A stretch of 64,000 nt of DNA from NCBI GenBank assembly GCA_008921705.1, contig VFFE01005991.1:129148-193147 (forward strand), read 5' to 3'. Each line of letters opens with the position of its first letter. Within the stretch, counting starts at the first letter, position 1. Source of the DNA: Burhinus oedicnemus (taxonomy: Eukaryota; Chordata; Aves; Charadriiformes; Burhinidae). Below are positions 46,006 through 58,668 of the stretch, piece after piece. Under the pieces are notes generated by a model. It saw only the letters and a program-made list of their open reading frames with translations, was not told the DNA's origin and did not search any database. Position numbers and translations under genes: made by a program.

Positions 46006-48963
46006 TTATAACCTGTATCCTATAGATAACACTAAATGTGTTTTCTTTCCTCATTTTACATGGATTAAAATGCTCTGTGTCATAATTGCTACAGAAGGGA
46101 CAATATATTTAATAAAACGAATGGGAAGAATTTTTGAAGATCAGGTATAAGATCAGCCATATTTCACTGAAAACTTCAAAGAAGTGAAGAAATTACTCTT
46201 AACTAGATAGTAATAAGCCTGACTTTCAAAGAAAAAGGGTTGAATTTTTTGAACAAAACTTTTGGAAAATTTCATGTAATATATCCATTTTGCTAGTAAT
46301 TGTAACGTAGGCATGTTACAAATACTGCTTGCTGACTTTTGGTCTGCCAAAGACAATGCTCAGGAAATAGTGCACCAAAGGTGAGCATGCTCTCTCTGCC
46401 TCCTACATACCATTTAGAAGCAGCACAGCAGTGCTAAAAAAACCTTCCAAACAACAAAATAATCTATATCCTGCCAAGAAAAGAACCCAATAGGGCAAGT
46501 ACACGAGGAGCTCCTCATGGGTTCTTCTGTGCATGTCAGGGCGTTAGGGATGGGATCATGGCACAGTCACTTGTGTGTCTTCTGGCAGCCTGGGGAAAAG
46601 TTGTCACAACATCAGCGGAACCCAGAACTGTTATTAAGAAATCAGAGTGCACTTTTTGTTAGGAAAGGACAACAGGTAGACTAAGCCTACCTTAGCCTAT
46701 TGTGTACCACCATGCCCAAGATCCCTATAATTTCCATAGCATCTCGCCTTAAGTGTATCCAATAAGAAAGTTCATTCACAATATAATTTATTTTTGTATT
46801 TAGTATGTGGAATTAGATTCTGAGCCCCACAACGTTATAAATATACCTATACATTCCACCCATAAAAGCAGTGTGTGCTTTTTTCCACTCAAAGGCAGCT
46901 ACCAATCACACTTTCAAAAAGCACCTATTGGAAAGAGCAAGTTGGTGGACAATGTTTTAGTCAGTATGCCATTACAGGGTCAGATTCTGACTCTAGGATC
47001 TGGACCTCAACTAGCCCAATTCCTCCTTGTCAGCACTGTGGATTCATTCTAGGAGCAGAGTGCAAATGCTCTTACCAAAATCCAGACCAAAACAGCTAGG
47101 TAAGAGAATTTAGAATAATGTATTTGAACCTCAAATATAAAGAACATTTTTAAAATTACACTATTGGAGAATCTGATGGCTAATTCTGGAAAATATGGTA
47201 CTGTGAGGTGACCCACAGTGCTAAAGCATTTGAATAATTTCATTCCTCTTCAAGAAAGCACATAAACATATGTTTAACTTTAATCATAGATCATCTTACT
47301 GCTTTCATCTGGACCTAATCATTAACCATAAACACGTGCTTAAATGCTTCACTGAAAAAGGATGAGATTACTCACACACTTACAGTTAATTGTATGCTTA
47401 GATGTTATGGTGGCCTCTTGGCAGCCTGCACTGTGTGATGTGACTGTTCAAAGCAGAAGTAAGCTGTAATGCCCTACAGCAAAGATTGTGATTGTGTCCT
47501 TCTTTCCTACCCCATAATAAGTTGTGTGGCGTAGGTCATGTAAGACAGTCTCTGCATGGAGTATTCCAATGGGACTTGGCCAAAAAAGGCCTGTAAAAAA
47601 AGTACATCTAGTGAATTGATCCAATTCCAATAAATTCTCTAATACTGAAAATTACTTCTTTCCCAGTAAGAATACTGATTCAAATAAATAGTTATTATTA
47701 AGTCCGCTTGTTAGATTCTGAGATTGAAGTCTAGTTATTAACTAGCCTAATCAGCCATTGTGAAGGCTGCAGAATCATGCTTTTGCTATATACAAAGACT
47801 CTATCTTCTTCCATAGAGCCTCAAGCAATGGTACTGAAGATGCAGTCTGTGTGTCAACTCTCTCTCCCTCTCCCCCCACATACCGTATTTATGGCCCTTA
47901 TGACTGCAATGTCTAACTGCCTTCCTAGAAATTGGAAGACAAAAGTCAACCAGACAGAGTTCATAGCAGCAAGGTGAAATTCATTTCCAGGGAACTAATT
48001 TCAGTTCAAAACATGTATCAAATATCAAGTCCTTCTTCTTGGAATAAAAACTGTGTTATAAAAGGACTAAGCAATTTTCTTCTAAATCTCCCATGATTTC
48101 ATATTCAGTCACATCAAATTGTTTAATCCAGTAAAAGGCAGGTAACCAGCACAGGGATAGACAAACAAGTATATGAGCACTTTAAGAAGAAAATAGGATC
48201 TGTAAAACTAATAGAGATCAACACCGTAACACAGCTGTTTGGTTTGTAGCCACTCACAGAGCATTGCATTTAGCGTATAAGCCACTCGTCATAGCTCTTC
48301 CTGCCCTTACTGAAGTATTCCTCCTAACTGGATTGCTGTACTGTAACGCAACACTATGTTGACTGTCATGATTTTTTTACAGCTGGGCAACTAAATAGTC
48401 TTTGATAAATGCTACCACTTGTTATGAAACCAAACATCACTTGTCCCAGGGAACAATAACTCTGGACTATGTCCATCACTTGGAAAAGACTTCCACCTAC
48501 TGTCTGCCACTCTTCTGTCACAGTCCCTGAAAAATCCACTCCCTGCCTCACAATACTTCTGTAATTAAAGTGCCTTTCATTTTACAGTCTCAAAGCACAA
48601 AAAGAGAATTTTAAGTATGCACCTTAAAAAGCAATGCATTTTGAGTAGCTATTTTACTTTGACTAAACTTAAAATATTTTTCAGCATCTACATTGACATG
48701 AGTGGTTTTGTTCCTGTGGTTAACCTCATTTCCAAAATCAATTATACTTCTTACAAATCAGACTAACTTGAAATGGGATATTCAGGTTAAAACAAGGTAG
48801 TAATCCAGAATGAGTTTTAGGTTTGTCATTCGGTTATTTCTTGGCACTTAAGAAATATACAAAATCTAATTGCCACTTTTTATCTGCACAATTCTCTAGT
48901 CAACTGAATTCTAGCCTGGCTTACAGAGCAAAAATTTAGACATTCGCATTGTTAAGCATTTCT

Positions 48964-48979
48964 CCCCCCCCCCCCCCCC
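48964..48979 (+). repeat. C16 homopolymer
   Basis: Sixteen consecutive C (G on the minus strand), the longest pure C/G run in the window. Confidence 0.9.
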
Positions 48980-51900
48980 GATAAACCCTGCAATACAATA
49001 AGGATTTTGGTAAGACTAAAACCAATAAGAGATAATAGTTAAATATTTTAGATAAATTTTGATCCGGTAATACATGAGGAAGAAAAACATCCAGTGAAAA
49101 TGAGAGGGTATAATACAAACCAGTCAAGGGCAGGGGAACAAAACAAAACAACGCGCACCCACCCACCCTACCTCCAAATTTTAAGACAGTAATACAATAT
49201 ATTTGAGGTCCTAAAGCTGAGGAAAACATTTCATCTGTGCACTGGCCAGTATATTGTCTCTATTTAAACTTGGTTTAAAAATAACTGAATAGGTTCCTCC
49301 ATGTCACAATGTTACTATTTTCTTAATTTAAAGTTCCAGCGGTTGCTTCCTTACATCAGCCCCTTTGGCAATCCCAGCAGGGAGACTGAACAAAGAAGAA
49401 ACACACACAGAACCCCCAGCATCTTTTTGGATCTTTTACCTCTAAGACTTTTAAGGAACATTAGCATCACGGTGAGGGAAAGCCTGAATTGCCTTTAGCT
49501 TTATTGTAGTCAGCACAGTAGTTGTTTGTAAATAGGATCTCGGGAGAGAAAGCAATGTGTTAGGTTCTAAAAATAAAGGAAGAACTTAATTGAGGAAAGG
49601 AGGAGTATTATCTCTTTGAATGGTTGTAGGGCACAAAAAGGATGGAGTACAATTTAAACGCAGAGGCAGACTCCTGCTAGGGGTAACTGCTAGCAAAAAA
49701 GTCTGATGAGTGGAGAACAATACAGAATAATACTTAGTTTGATTCTTTCTGAAAGGAGAGCAGCTCACAGCAGCCCAGACAGCGGCTGTGCTTCACATCA
49801 TCAGCCAACACGGGGGGTTAGGACATTGCTGTGCTCTTATCCACTGGGAGACACGTGTAGCTTGGAGGTGATCAAAGCAGACGGTACTGCCAGGATCTTC
49901 AGGGTTAGCATCCAACAGAAGCCTCTTAAAACTATATTCCACTTTATTCTCAACTGACTTCAGTTTTCTAAACACATAATCAAGTTATTTCCAGCAAACC
50001 ACTGCTCCCATGTGGGAAAAAAATAAGACAGTGATCAGAGAACATAAATCAAGCTGATGTAACCTACCATCACAAATCTGACCCTGCTCAAGAGAGATAA
50101 AAAAATCCACAACCCTAATTTTTTTTTTTTTTCAGATTAGTCTACTTGTGAATGGACAGCTGTGGCACAGCTTCCCAAGCAGTACTTTTCAAGACATCAT
50201 AGCAAAGTGCACTATCCAAAACTCCTTGCTAATTTTTTTGTGAAAAGAAATTCTTGCTTCATCGACATGTGTAGATGCCTCAATTTCCCTAAAAATCCTT
50301 AAAATTACTCTGTTCTGAAGTAGTGTTATCATTTGCAAAAACTACAGGCATTTAGACTTTAAATAGTAAAAAAATTAATTATTTTTCTGAAAAAATCTGA
50401 AATGGTTCAGATCTACTGACAAGGAGGTGAATTACTGATTGTAAATTTTAAGGTCTACAATTAATCTAATATAATTTGTCATCATCCAAAGTGTCAAACC
50501 TGTGAGAAACAAAGGTACATTTTTTCCACTGAGTCAATGAAATAAAAATATTTGTTAGTCTTTTGGGTTTAGGTAGCTGTCATTTATTTGGATAAATAAG
50601 TATTGCCAGAAGCATGAAAATAACAGTCCTTCAACCAACCAGTTCTGTCAACTCCCAGTTTGGGCCAAAAATAAAAAACATACATAGATTCACTGGCACA
50701 AAGTGATAGCTCTGTGACTTCAGGCTCACTTAGGAGATTTTAAAACCTTAAACCGAAACAGACTTCTTGAATCTAATTTAGTCACTGATAAATCAAGCAA
50801 CTGTCTTACATGGTATCAGATGAATCGCCCTAAGTCCAACTTTGATTCCTAATAGCACCTCAAAGCAAAATGTTGATAGATGATTGATAAAGCTCAAATT
50901 GATCATCTGAAAATTAAATGCAGTTTACTTTGACTATCACCACAAGCTCCTATAAATTACTTTTATAGATCTCTATTTTACTAAATATATTTATTGTATT
51001 TGCTGGCATACAACCAACATTTCATTTAAAAATATACAGGTTCCTCCAGATCTGTCCAAAAGGATTTCTAAAAGCTACTAAAAATTTATGTAAGCGATTG
51101 TAAAGGCTGGTTTATAAAACTGGAAATGCAGAAAAGAGCCCATCTCTACTTATTCACCTCTTCTAAGTAGAAAGCTGAGTCCTGGTTGTCCCCTGCTGCT
51201 GGGGCTTTGTTTCCTGTCTGAGTTTTTTACCTTAAGTTAGTAACAATGATCAGTAAACACAAATGTACCACAGGAGCAAGGCACAAATGAAAGAAACATG
51301 GACAACATGACAACTCAGTGTCCCTGTGACAATTCAAATCAAACTCCCCGTAAGCATTAATTCAGTCCTGAATCAGTCATTAGGTGAGAAAGGGAATCTA
51401 TAGCTTTGTTTTAAACATCTCCTTATATCCATTCCAGACAAAAAGAATAAGGCTGAAAAATAAGTCCTGTTTCACAAATTTAAAAAACTGAATAAAATGA
51501 TTCAGAGAAATTAAAATTAATTTTTAGAAAAGCTGAACTGAACAGCAAGAAAGAAGACTTTGATGGGGGTAGGGAACTAACTGGAAATTACTGGAAGTTT
51601 GGACAGAGGGAGAGGAAACACCCAGCATAAAAACAAATGAAATATTTGATAAAGGGTGCATGTTGGAAAAAGGCAATACTCATACTTGTTTTTCAGTAAC
51701 ATCTATGACTTACCATTATACAACAGTATATACGCTACCCATCTACAGGTTATACTATCCACAATGCATGGCACTCTGGTTTCTGCTGTATTACAGCTTA
51801 CTGCTTCATGTCATCTCCTGCATTTTTGAACAAAGTACACAGATCCTTACGGAATACTGATCGCACTTGCTGTACACATCTGTTTTTTTAAGAGACAAAG

Positions 51901-52395
51901 AAGCTGTTTATTTATAAGTCACTGCCTGGTATCTGCCTGGTATCATCTTTCACAATACTTGGTATTTCCAAATGCTTTGCTCATGTTTTCTTTTTTCCTG
52001 ATGTTTAAAACTGCAAGTGAAGAGACAGCACTTCCACATTTCAGACATCTCTTCAAATCCAATGGGACAGCAAAGTGTGTGTCTGTTAATGATGACAGTC
52101 CCAAATGGACTGAAGCTCCAGGTTCAGGTAAGATGCTTTTGTAGTACATATACGTAATAATTGTATCACCAGGATCCTTTGCTTCAACTGCTATAGTCAA
52201 ACAAACAAGCTCTTTTTGGCACGTAAGATAAAAGCCTTGCTCAAGTCTTTTGGCCTTTCTTACCAAGTAATCAAGAAAGTAAGGACATGAAGTATTCATT
52301 GGAATAATTATTCAAATCTGTCTGACTTTGCTGAGCAGTGACATGTAAACTTCTAGATAAAATGTATCGCGTTCCTTTAACTCCAACTTTTTATT

Positions 52396-52409
52396 CTGCC
52401 CCCTGGCGC
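52396..52409 (-). promoter_or_regulatory. CTCF-like binding site
   Basis: The minus strand reads GCGCCAGGGGGCAG. Against the published CTCF core CCASYAGRKGGCAS this matches 12 of 14 positions, including the invariant AG-GGGC part. It sits in a small GC-rich island in AT-rich DNA. If bound, the motif direction (minus) would set its loop orientation. Binding is inferred from the motif only. Confidence 0.45.
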
Positions 52410-54238
52410 AGGCGCTCTGTTTACTTGGTAAATAGAGCTAAGTCCCTGGAAGGTCTCAGGGACATCCGGAAGACCCCCTGCAGGCTCTGCTATATGTTTT
52501 TATTCATTCTTCAGTAATACCCAGAACCACTGAATAAGAGTTAGAGTTATCTTGGTTTAGAGCCTATATAAACACAATATTTAATATAAACAATTGCAGG
52601 AAAGAAAGAAAGGCAGGCAGAAAAGGACGCAGGAAAGAAAAGGAGACTTCTCACAAGGTCTCGGATGTAGAGAAGTTGCCAGTGAAAAGTGAGCTACAAA
52701 CTCTTTTTTTCTCTGGGAATTTGTCCCATGTTGAACTTCAAGCTGTGTTCCAAACACAAGACACTATGTACCCAAGTACATATTGTAATGATCAGATCAG
52801 ATCAAAAAGGAAGGGCATGCTCAGTTCTTGAAGAAATCAATCTCTCTCTAAACCTCCTTGCTATCACATAGCAGCTACAGAGAGACAAATGTTGATACTT
52901 CCCATCAAGTATCAACGCCTAACGCATGTATGTGGGAGAAGACCACGCTCCTGGTTACTAAGAAAGCATACTACACTGGGGGAACAGAAGAACGGCTGCG
53001 TGGATGAAGCCTTACCAGCCAAGCACCTTCACAGGAAGGCGGCTGCTGCACGCTCATACAAGATGTACTGGCAGCTATGTAGGACTGATGCCCCAGGACG
53101 GAAGCTCCTGGGTGCAGATTCTGCCTGCCTGGAGCCGAAGCCTTCACAGCTGCTTCGGGCCTCTCTCAGGAGCAGAGTGCCATTGACCTACTCCTGTCCC
53201 ATCTAAGCAAGGCAGTTTTTTACTTTGGGAGGAAAAAGACAAAGCTGTAAGTCCAAATATGGAAATAAAATAATTTGCCTGCTTGCCTTCCAACTTTTTT
53301 TCCCCTCTATAGCTAAGCACAGATGACTACATAGAGCAAATGCATTCAGGCAAATGTTTATAGCCATACAATACCCAATTTGCACTCAACCATTAATATT
53401 CGTGAATAAAAATGAAGACTCACACAATGACCATATACTACTCTGCAGCCTCCTCTCTTACTTTCTAACATTTTTTTCCAAAACAGATTGATGCACCAAG
53501 CTGCTGAAATCTTCCTCCCTCCCATTTTCATAAACAAGTTATTTCCAAAAAGTGTGGTTTGGTTTCAAATTAGATATCACATTCTTATTAATTAGCTACT
53601 TAACTCATGCTTCATGTGTGAGAGAGATATTCACAAATAATGCGAGAAAGATGAAGATCCTTGCACATGCTAGGAATAAAAAACCAAGACTTTTATCTCC
53701 AGCTTCTAGTCACAAGCATCAGACCGAGTCTGCATGGAGAGCAATTACTCAGAAGCAGGTGGTATCAAGTTCTGTTGTTTCTCTAAATAAAAGCCTTCAT
53801 GGGTGGAATGAAGCAAATTGTCAACTGATAAACAGGACACAAATAATTTTCCCTAAAATACCTCCGGTTTATAGTCTAAACAATTCCTGGAGAATTTAAC
53901 AGCCAACATTTATAAAACGGCAATGCCTAAACAAAAAGTGATTATTTTTTTCCCCCTTACTTTTGAATTCCTTCATCTTTAAAAACAAAGAAAAGATTAA
54001 AAATGTTATGTAAATTTATGCTGGCTGAAACAGTTTATATAAAATGCAAACAGCTAAAGAAAAAATAACAAGCCTGTCAAAATCTGAAAAGCAGATAATG
54101 ATAAAAGATTGATTACTTACACAGAAGAAAGCTCAAATTTTTATACTTATCTAGGGATCAAAAAAATGGAATTATACTGATAATTTTATACTTTTTCTAA
54201 TATCAAAAACGTTGCCAGGCTTCTAACAGTTTTTCTTC

Positions 54239-54333
54239 CCCGAGGGAAGGAAGCTGCAGAGCAGGCGGGGACACGACGCTGCAGCAGCGGTGCTGCCCCT
54301 CCCGCCACGGGCACAGGCTCCCAGTTAACCGCC
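54239..54333. other. small CpG-dense patch
   Basis: About 95 bp with eight CpG dinucleotides and a high GC content (CCGAGGG, GGCGGGG, CACGACGCTGC, CCCGCCACGG). The flanks are AT-rich. It is too short for a standard CpG island. No exon boundary is convincing. Confidence 0.4.
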
Positions 54334-54502
54334 ATACTCCACCTAGGAGCACCGGGTGACAGAACAGCAGACATACAAACAACTAGGAAGAGTAAACTAC
54401 TGGAGCCAAAACGGTTTCACAGGGACTGAACATCCATTTTCCCACAATACAGGGAATTATAACCATTCTTTACTGGATCAGGGAATGTATAACTCCAACA
54501 GC

Positions 54503-54560
54503 AGCTGGACTAAGTGATCCTTGTAGGTCCCTTCCAACTGAAATAGTCTGTTTTATTCTA
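54503..54560 (+). mobile_element. CR1 LINE 3' scrap
   Basis: GCAGCTGGACTAAGTGATCC followed by 'ttgtaggtcccttccaactg' and a decayed ATTCTA tail matches the last 50-60 bp of CR1. Very short and noncoding. Confidence 0.8.
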
Positions 54561-56751
54561 AGTGTTTCCCACTCGGGGAAATAGGTTAGAAGGATAAGTC
54601 TATCAGAAGGCTAATTCACACGAACTCCTTAAGTAGGAACCTGATATCTCATTGTTTACATGGAAACGTGAAACAATTTATGAGAGTCTACTTTTAACTA
54701 CATCTTTAAAAGGTACTAGCGGGTCAGAATAATGCAATCAGTTTAAGAAACTAAAAAGGAGGTAAAACCGTTAAACTGGTAAAACAGCTATTTCCTTCAG
54801 AGCTGATAGATAGCTATATATAGTTTTCTTTGATTAAATAATTACAAAAAAACAAAATAACAACAAAAAGCCTGCACAATTACCAAGAGAACACACATTT
54901 AACTTTCAGGTGCAGAAAAAAGGCAGATAAATTTGGCATGACGGAAACATCAGAAATCTCAGGAAAAGCACAATTTACTTGATAATTCTGAGATACCAGT
55001 TGACAGAGCTTTTGAATGTGAAAATAGTTTTCAATAGATTTGCAAATCTCTAAGAAGTTATTCAAATATAGGGAACAAAGTCTATGTAAATCTCTCAAGT
55101 CAACTCCGTTTGAGAAGTTTTTGCTCTTTATCTTCTAATGTGGTAAATCGTACTCCATGCAATGATCTGCTTTGGAATTAGTTTGTTTTAGCATAAATTG
55201 AATATTCTATGTTATTTTGTACAGTGCATGACACTGGAAGTGCAGCCAAAATTCAGGTCTCTGAATGAATTTTTCACTTAAAAATGTCTTTCAGCTCAGG
55301 TGATTGGGAACACAATTATGCGCTCTCCATCACTTTGCTGTACTAAGCATTCATCTTTTATGCTGGTGTCAGCATTGCTGCAGTTTTACTACTTTCTTAT
55401 GTCTTTTGTATGTAAATCTCAAGAATAACGAACTAGAAGCTATCATGTTGTTTGAAAAAATCTCCACCAGACATGAATTATGTTTATCCTGGCTAGGCAG
55501 GTTTTATCACGATTTCGAAGGTGGCAGGTACTGCCTTAAAGTTTTGACTAAAAACTCAGATTGTTTCAAAATAGATGCAACTTCATAAGCATTGTCCTAT
55601 ACCAGGTGTTCCAGAGGGTATCAGACAAGCCTATCCTATACAACACAACACCTCGACGGAAGAGGTGTTTTTCTTGAAACCACCGCTCATCAGTACAATA
55701 TTATAGCTTGATTATAAATGCCTGTGCTTGTTCATCAAGACTGGCCTGGTAATATTAACCTTGGCTTGCACACAGAAATTTTCCCCCTGCCTAGAAGTAG
55801 ATTATGTCCCATTGTTGTCTTCATGAATCGCTGAAATTGGTAACCCACTTCTAGAGTTAAAGTATTCTTTTGGCTTGCCTCTTCAAAGCCTACTTCTGCA
55901 CATGAACAGGTGAGATGCTATCGTTCTGTGGAACTGAACTGAGTAAGTATGCAGTATTACCTCAACTGGGTTTGGAAGCTGTAGAGATCCTTCATGTTCC
56001 ACTTCTAGTGATAAATCACAGTTTATTTAAATACTTACTTATTTAAATACTGCCACCGCTCACGTTGAAATCAATCTCATGTTAACATAACATTTTTCCT
56101 TCCTCCAGATCATTATGGTAACCCGCGCAACCCATGTACTCCTCCTTAGCCACTCCTGATTGTATTCATTCCCAAAGTGTTTACAAGCGGATTTACAAAG
56201 CATGCATGGGAATTGCTAACCCACCACTGAAACACAAAACTCTCTCAGGTGAAACAAAGCAATTACTTACGAGTGCCCAACTCACTCTATTTATCAAAGC
56301 TAATTATTTGAGGTATTAACTGATGTTTCACAAGGTAATTCATAGTTCTTTCAGAGGTGTAATTAAAACTGTAACTCTGAGCTGAGTTAGAATACAAGGC
56401 CATGCCCTGCCCTTGTCTGTATGCTTTCTAGACAAGCAAACAGGCATATTTAAATGCACGCAGCAAGCTGAATCTATTTAATGTATTTTCTGGAGGCTGG
56501 ATCGATAGACTGTTGAATCCATTCATAGTTTGCTCATCCCAAAGAAAATTAGATATTCTTAGAAAAATAACAGAGAATTTTTGGCTTATTTATTAAAACA
56601 CTTAGAGAGGTCATTCCTAGGAAGGTTTCCATAGCAACCACCACTGTCAAAGATTGAGCAGAAAGGTGTTGGTTGGGCTCCGTCCCTAATGAACTGGAAT
56701 TAGCCACACTCCCCTTCCCAGCAGGAGACTGTTCAGCCCCTGTTCGCTTCA
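54561..56751. other. unique AT-rich DNA, no gene recognised
   Basis: No recognised gene or long repeat. It has a 13 bp direct repeat, TTATTTAAATACT (56023-56035 and 56039-56051), and an 8 bp stem hairpin near 55647-55669 that looks coincidental. Confidence 0.6.
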
Positions 56752-58668
56752 CCATAGAATCATAGAATCATTTAGGATGGAAAAGACCTTTAAGATCATC
56801 CAGCCCAACCAGTGACCTTACTCTACCAGGTCTGCCACTAAACCACGTCTCTAAGCACCACATCTACACGACTTTTAAACACATCTAGGGGTGGTGACTC
56901 AACCACCTCCCTGGGAAGCCTGGTCCAATGTTTCATAACTCTTTCAGTGAAAAATTTTTTCCTAATGTCCAGCCTAAACCTCCCCTGGTGCAACTTGAAC
57001 CCGTTTCCTCTTGTCCTATCACTAATTACTTGGGAGAAGAGACCAGCTCCCATCTCACTACAACCTCCTTTCAGGTAGCTGTAGAGAGCAATAAGGTCTC
57101 CTCTCAGCCTTCTCTTCTCCAGACTAAACAATCCTCATTCCTTCAGCCGCTCCTCATAAGACATGTTCTCCAGACCCCTCCCCAGCTTCATTGCCCTTCT
57201 CTGGACACACTCCAGCACCTCAATGTCCCTCCTGTACTGTGGCGCCCAAAACTGAACACAGTACTCAAGCTGCGGCCTCACCAGCGCTGAGTACAGGGGC
57301 ACAATCACTTCCCTCCTCCTGCTGGCCACAGTGTTCTTGATACAGGCCAAGATGCCATTGGCCTTCTTGGCTACATGGGCACACTGCTGGCTCATGTTCA
57401 GCCGGCTGTCCACCAGGACCCCCAGATCCTTTTCTGCCGGGCAGCTTTGCAGCCACTCCTCCCCAAGCCTGTACCGTTGCCTGGGGTTGTTGTGACCCAA
57501 GTGCAGGACCCGGCACTTGGCCTTGGTAAACCTCATGCAGTTGGCTTCAGCCCATCGATCCAGTCTGTCCAGATCTCTCTGCAGAGCCTTCCTACCCTCA
57601 AGCAGATCAACACTCCCGCTTAATTTGGTGTCATCTGCAAACTTACTGAGGGTGCACTCAATCCCCTCATCCAGATCATCAATAAAGATATTAAACAAGG
57701 CTGGCCTCAAAACTGAGCCCTGAGGGACACTGCTTGAGACCTGCCGCCAGCTGGATTTAACGCCATTCACCACAACTCTCTGGGCTCGGCCATCCAGCCA
57801 GTTTTTAATCCAGCAAAGAGTACACCTGTCTAAGCCATGGGCTGCCAGTTTCTCCAGGAGAATGCTGTGGGAGCCTGTGTCGAAGGCCTTACTAAAGTCC
57901 AAGTAGACAACATGCACAGCCTTTCCTTCATCCACCAGGTGGGTCACCTGGTCGTAAAAGGAGATCAAGTTGGTCAAACAGGACCTGCCTTTCATGAATC
58001 CATGCTGACTGGGCCTGATCCCCTGGTTGTCCTTCACATGCCGCGTGAGTGCACTCAGGATGATCCATTCCATGATCTTTCCTGGCACTGAGGTCAGGCT
58101 GACAGGCCTATAATTGCTTGGATCCTCCTTCCGGGCCTTCTTGTAGATGGGTGTCACACTGGCAAGCCTCCAGTCATCTGGGACCTCCCCTGTTGACCAA
58201 GACTGCTGATAAATGATGGAGAGTGGCTTGGCAAGCGTCTCCGCCAGCTCCCTCAGCACTCTCGGGTGGATCCCATCTGGGCCCAGACTTGTGTCTGTCC
58301 AGTTGGTGTAGCAGGTCACTAACTGCTTCCTCTTGGATTATGGGGGGATTATTCTGTTCTTCATCCCTGTCTTCCAGTTCAGGGGGATGAATACCCTGAG
58401 GATGACTGGTCTTACTATTAAAGACTGAGGCAAAGAAGGCATTAAGTACCTCAGCCTTCTCCTCATCCTTGTTGACAATCTTCCCCTCCGCATCCAATAA
58501 GGGGTGGAGATTCTCCCTGGCTCTCTTTTTGTTGTTAATGTATTTGTAAAAACGTTTTCTGTTATCTCTTATGACAGTGGCCAGATTAAGTTCTAGCTGT
58601 TCTTTTGCCTTTCTGATGTTTTTTCTGCATTGATGCATCTGCCGAGAGCCCGCCTGGAACCACACCTA
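56752..58668 (-). mobile_element. CR1 LINE, about 1.9 kb, 5'-truncated (copy D)
   Basis: The longest CR1 here. On the minus strand it starts inside ORF2 between the endonuclease and RT regions, covers nearly the whole RT, the C-terminal region and the 3' UTR, and ends in ATTCTATG octamers (reverse complement at 56752-56775). ORF1 and the endonuclease are absent, as expected for 5' truncation; full CR1 elements are about 4.5 kb. It is close to copy C over the shared part and lies on the opposite strand about 20 kb away. Confidence 0.97.
56838..58665 (-). pseudogene. CR1 ORF2 (linker, reverse transcriptase, C-terminus), copy D
   Basis: The 5' part (58665 to about 58285) encodes the linker upstream of RT: RDNRKRFYKYINNKK, then EEKAEVLNAFFASVF. 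Near 58280-58290 a small deletion at the HQLD..HKS block changes frame. From there 390 codons are open: [54 protein letters not shown], an intact FADD (57641-57630), LHLG, and [17 protein letters not shown]. The Gly usually after VPQGSVL is Arg. TGA at 57137-57135 interrupts the frame after YEERLKE; the same frame then stays open to RDVV and a stop at 56840-56838. One frameshift and one TGA are the only clear breaks in the RT/C-terminal part, so this is a fairly young copy. Confidence 0.93.

Larger units (their letters stand above)
46006..54502. other. unique AT-rich DNA, no gene recognised
   Basis: No recognised gene. It holds a C16 homopolymer (48964-48979), a CTCF-like site (52396-52409), a purine-rich GAAA/GGCA tract near 52598-52645, and a CpG-dense patch at 54239-54333. 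Overlapping frames on both strands at 51943-52299 are discussed in the findings. The GC-richer stretch 52980-53200 carries a 105-codon frame without motifs. Confidence 0.5.

Noticed and set aside
47034..47099. 66 nt segment with TTGTCAG upstream and CTAG|GTAAGA downstream
   Set aside because: The most protein-like frame (HCGFILGAECKCSYQNPDQN) ends in a stop exactly at the donor. It illustrates how often decoy exons occur here.
55647..55671. 8 bp stem, 7 nt loop, then a T run, resembling a bacterial terminator
   Set aside because: The window is bird nuclear DNA, so this signal has no such meaning; a short stem like this is expected by chance.
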